A DNA stretch of 64,000 nt from RGIG7213 sp045545665 (lineage in GTDB: Bacteria > Bacillota > Clostridia > Oscillospirales > CAG-272), in assembly GCA_045545665.1 (NCBI GenBank), contig JAZQBL010000039.1, forward strand, positions 29,383 through 93,382, given 5' to 3'. Below, piece after piece: positions 63,401 through 64,000 of the stretch (its first letter is position 1; each line of letters begins with the position of its first letter). The position numbers and the translations under genes were made by a program. The notes beneath the pieces were generated by a model. The model worked only from the letters and a program-made list of their open reading frames with translations. It ran no database searches and was not told the DNA's origin.

Positions 63401-64000
63401 TTTTCGCAGCCTTTTTTAACTTTACCGACAAGTTCTGCAGTTACGTAGTCACCGCCAACGACCGTATCTATTTCGCTGTACTTGTACGTTTCGTATTCTT
63501 TAACGTATATTACGGGAGCTACATCTTCTGCTGTTGCCTTCTTCATCTGAAGATCAACGTATTCACTCATCTCGTCAGTAAATGTAGCATTTCCTGCAAC
63601 TGCTATCTTATCGGCTATTGTTTTAAACACGCCGCCGATATCCGTAACAGTAAAGTAGGTATACTGGTTATCGCTGTATATAACGCTTTTGTCTATCTCT
63701 ATTATACCGTTGCTGACAGCACTCTTTGCGTCTTCCAAATCGAAGTCGGATGAAATCTTTCTGAGAACCTCACCCGTAACGTAACCGGTTGCTTTTTTAT
63801 CTTTCATGAGGTTCTTCATATTAGATATCTGGTTATCATTCAGGACACCGAAGCCGACCGTATAGACTGTTGCGCCGAGTCCGTTTACGTACGTGAGATA
63901 TTCATCTTTGGGGTCTGCATCAGGGTCGATTACCATATACTTTTTGTCAGTATCGCCCTTGATAGCTTCAGCCATCCAGGAAGCACCGTACTTATTGTAG
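60445..64000 (-). CDS. large surface protein with VWA-like end and W-rich tail (5' end beyond window)
   Basis: The frame is open to the right edge, so about 1,184 C-terminal residues are visible. It begins in what looks like the end of a von Willebrand A domain (YNKYGASWMAEAI, ATVYTVGFGVLND). Beta-rich modules follow, including segments typical of large clostridial surface proteins (YDFYFDAVRIYDPAG) and an Ig-like C-terminal domain (SKSSVKEGKTVTVTVK). The end is a Ser/Gly linker and the W-rich tail GWFDKWFGGWFDKWFGG then IFGKK. No LPXTG motif or membrane helix is at the C-terminus, so anchoring is unknown. Function is probably adhesion or matrix binding (inferred). Confidence 0.8.
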   Translation of the reverse strand, partial: YNKYGASWMAEAIKGDTDKKYMVIDPDADPKDEYLTYVNGLGATVYTVGFGVLNDNQISNMKNLMKDKKATGYVTGEVLRKISSDFDLEDAKSAVSNGIIEIDKSVIYSDNQYTYFTVTDIGGVFKTIADKIAVAGNATFTDEMSEYVDLQMKKATAEDVAPVIYVKEYETYKYSEIDTVVGGDYVTAELVGKVKKGCENGKVIEEVTFSEDGSTAKSSKLTDISNIISDNKINASTFTYDMSTEKFTWNVGFIPENKLVLSFDITLTQRENGTYPTNKDTDAGYGAKLTYIDVEGNPASEQVATPTLPWGGFQVSYGFYLVDENGNPITAVGGKPVAFDLAYKVKDRTAYDKYDNDETAVVNPSSLLPSGFALYDSSARYSVTSKQNGTGSWNITKGSAVNKETTYVTQFSSGGITSSNELEEDNSEYSYANTVVWFAVVLSDEIRGGESVVIDYGLPVDINVVADNKAHYDKVVALAKSAVNGNYSDELGEAFYNKGADGTITNVKSTDGKFGTAAITSDTNITYTPKKTMEMYDVDVFTYAVERKSGEIMFQKYAYETLTVIPAANIYYEESFVSFESYATEYAENDINKEKPIKVSFSDLKKDGKFPEAYKPYEWVDVGASVDAKQDQDRPGSAIQAIGNDADNVYGFDSAYENCATYSLGTAKKINVNGNFFGEAKFTFKGTGFDIISLTSNTTGAIVVQVNGVDVVDKDGKKVNRNFLVDTYYGYSYEQNEETKKWEWVVDKDSTDALYQIPVIKVDDLKYGTYEVTVLVSHISYIDKTKADGYDFYFDAVRIYDPAGIYDGVTDDNNQTIENAYKDDNEAWPEYTELRDIIIAAGTIESSVNKDGSALAGSMFIDGCPTIANADSDNNYAGGKPAGTQQWVNYLYFAGRYEYERKENVAPAIKDYVNYGPNNETYLAEGQAIAFKIDNKAELASVQIGLKAVKGATKINIYGVEKNGDNYVFTEVFNAKDIKSATELYYDITALAGKQAIVIMNAGDGVKDTNTILSITNIKRTYKSEPPKVEAETPKTNGIYIDAATVELALASFATVEVPAFEPDTFNVSVSKSSVKEGKTVTVTVKTSSDVDYITVNGEEVTKYRRRLFTKQRTWTYTVNATEAGELPIEVIAYNADGECSEPVTETVEVTSNSSTGGSSSSGWFDKWFGGWFDKWFGGIFGKK
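60463..60510 (-). repeat. perfect 24-bp tandem repeat encoding WFDKWFGG
   Basis: Two exact copies (60463-60486 and 60487-60510) form the end of the surface-protein gene. Each encodes eight residues, and a partial third copy follows as IFGKK. Exact DNA identity suggests recent duplication or slippage. Confidence 0.85.

Noticed and set aside
60445..64000. LPXTG sortase signal or S-layer-homology repeats at the C-terminus
   Set aside because: Neither an LPXTG-like motif with membrane helix nor SLH repeats are visible; the end is the W-rich tail.

Overview
The window looks like a chromosome segment of an obligately anaerobic, Gram-positive-type bacterium of the Clostridia, most likely from an uncultured or little-studied lineage. 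The signs are class III ribonucleotide reductase with its radical-SAM activase, a 2-oxoacid:ferredoxin oxidoreductase operon, a flavin-reductase/rubredoxin protein, HemZ, a SpoVB-like flippase next to mazG, CdaA/CdaR, lipoproteins with lipoboxes, and no outer-membrane genes. Base composition is moderate. Almost every promoter that can be read is a sigma-A type site with exactly 17 bp between -35 and -10. No rRNA, CRISPR array or transposase was seen.

Layout. Positions 1-1480 are accessory DNA: the N-terminal part of a helix-turn-helix protein running off the left edge, its operator-rich promoter, and a 42-bp copy of the 3' end of the initiator tRNA gene separated from the intact gene by a palindrome-rich segment. 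This looks like an attachment-site scar. A tRNA-Leu/tRNA-fMet operon follows. Then come a YitT membrane protein with a tandem AlgX/DHHW-like protein, a type IIB Ca2+-ATPase, and a cluster behind a consensus promoter (phosphoglycosyl transferase, frameshifted GT14 glycosyltransferase, ATP-grasp/HAD fusion, GDPD-family phosphodiesterase). Next is the deoxynucleotide module nrdG-nrdD-trxB, with two NrdR-like boxes over the nrdD promoter and a thioredoxin-like domain fused to NrdD. A two-component system with two lipoproteins and a small membrane protein occupies 16.6-22.1 kb.

From 44.6 kb down to 24.2 kb all genes lie on the minus strand with almost no gaps: cdaA-cdaR, an FAD protein, an RseC-like protein, recJ, rel, dtd, hemZ, a nucleoside kinase, PNP, a methyltetrahydrofolate methyltransferase-like protein, an MTA/SAH deaminase, a SpoVB-like flippase, mazG and four surface-polysaccharide glycosyltransferases. 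The plus strand then carries a P-loop ATPase with korDABC, ispD and ispF, then pcrA, then pgk-tpiA followed by a secreted DUF5722-like protein. The last part holds a small DUF1874-like protein (the family of AcrIII-1/Crn2 ring nucleases), a GNAT enzyme, a flavin-reductase/rubredoxin protein, a queuosine-precursor-transporter-like gene behind a structured leader with a coupled SDR gene, and the 3' part of a very large surface protein ending in a repeated tryptophan-rich tail.

Most genes are housekeeping. The least explained items are the DUF1874-like gene with its consensus promoter, the NrdD-redoxin fusion with NrdR boxes, the ATP-grasp/HAD cluster, the tandem AlgX protein with a degenerate first domain, the sensor/lipoprotein module, the tRNA-fMet scar and the W-rich tail. 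All calls come from reading the sequence; no database search was run.
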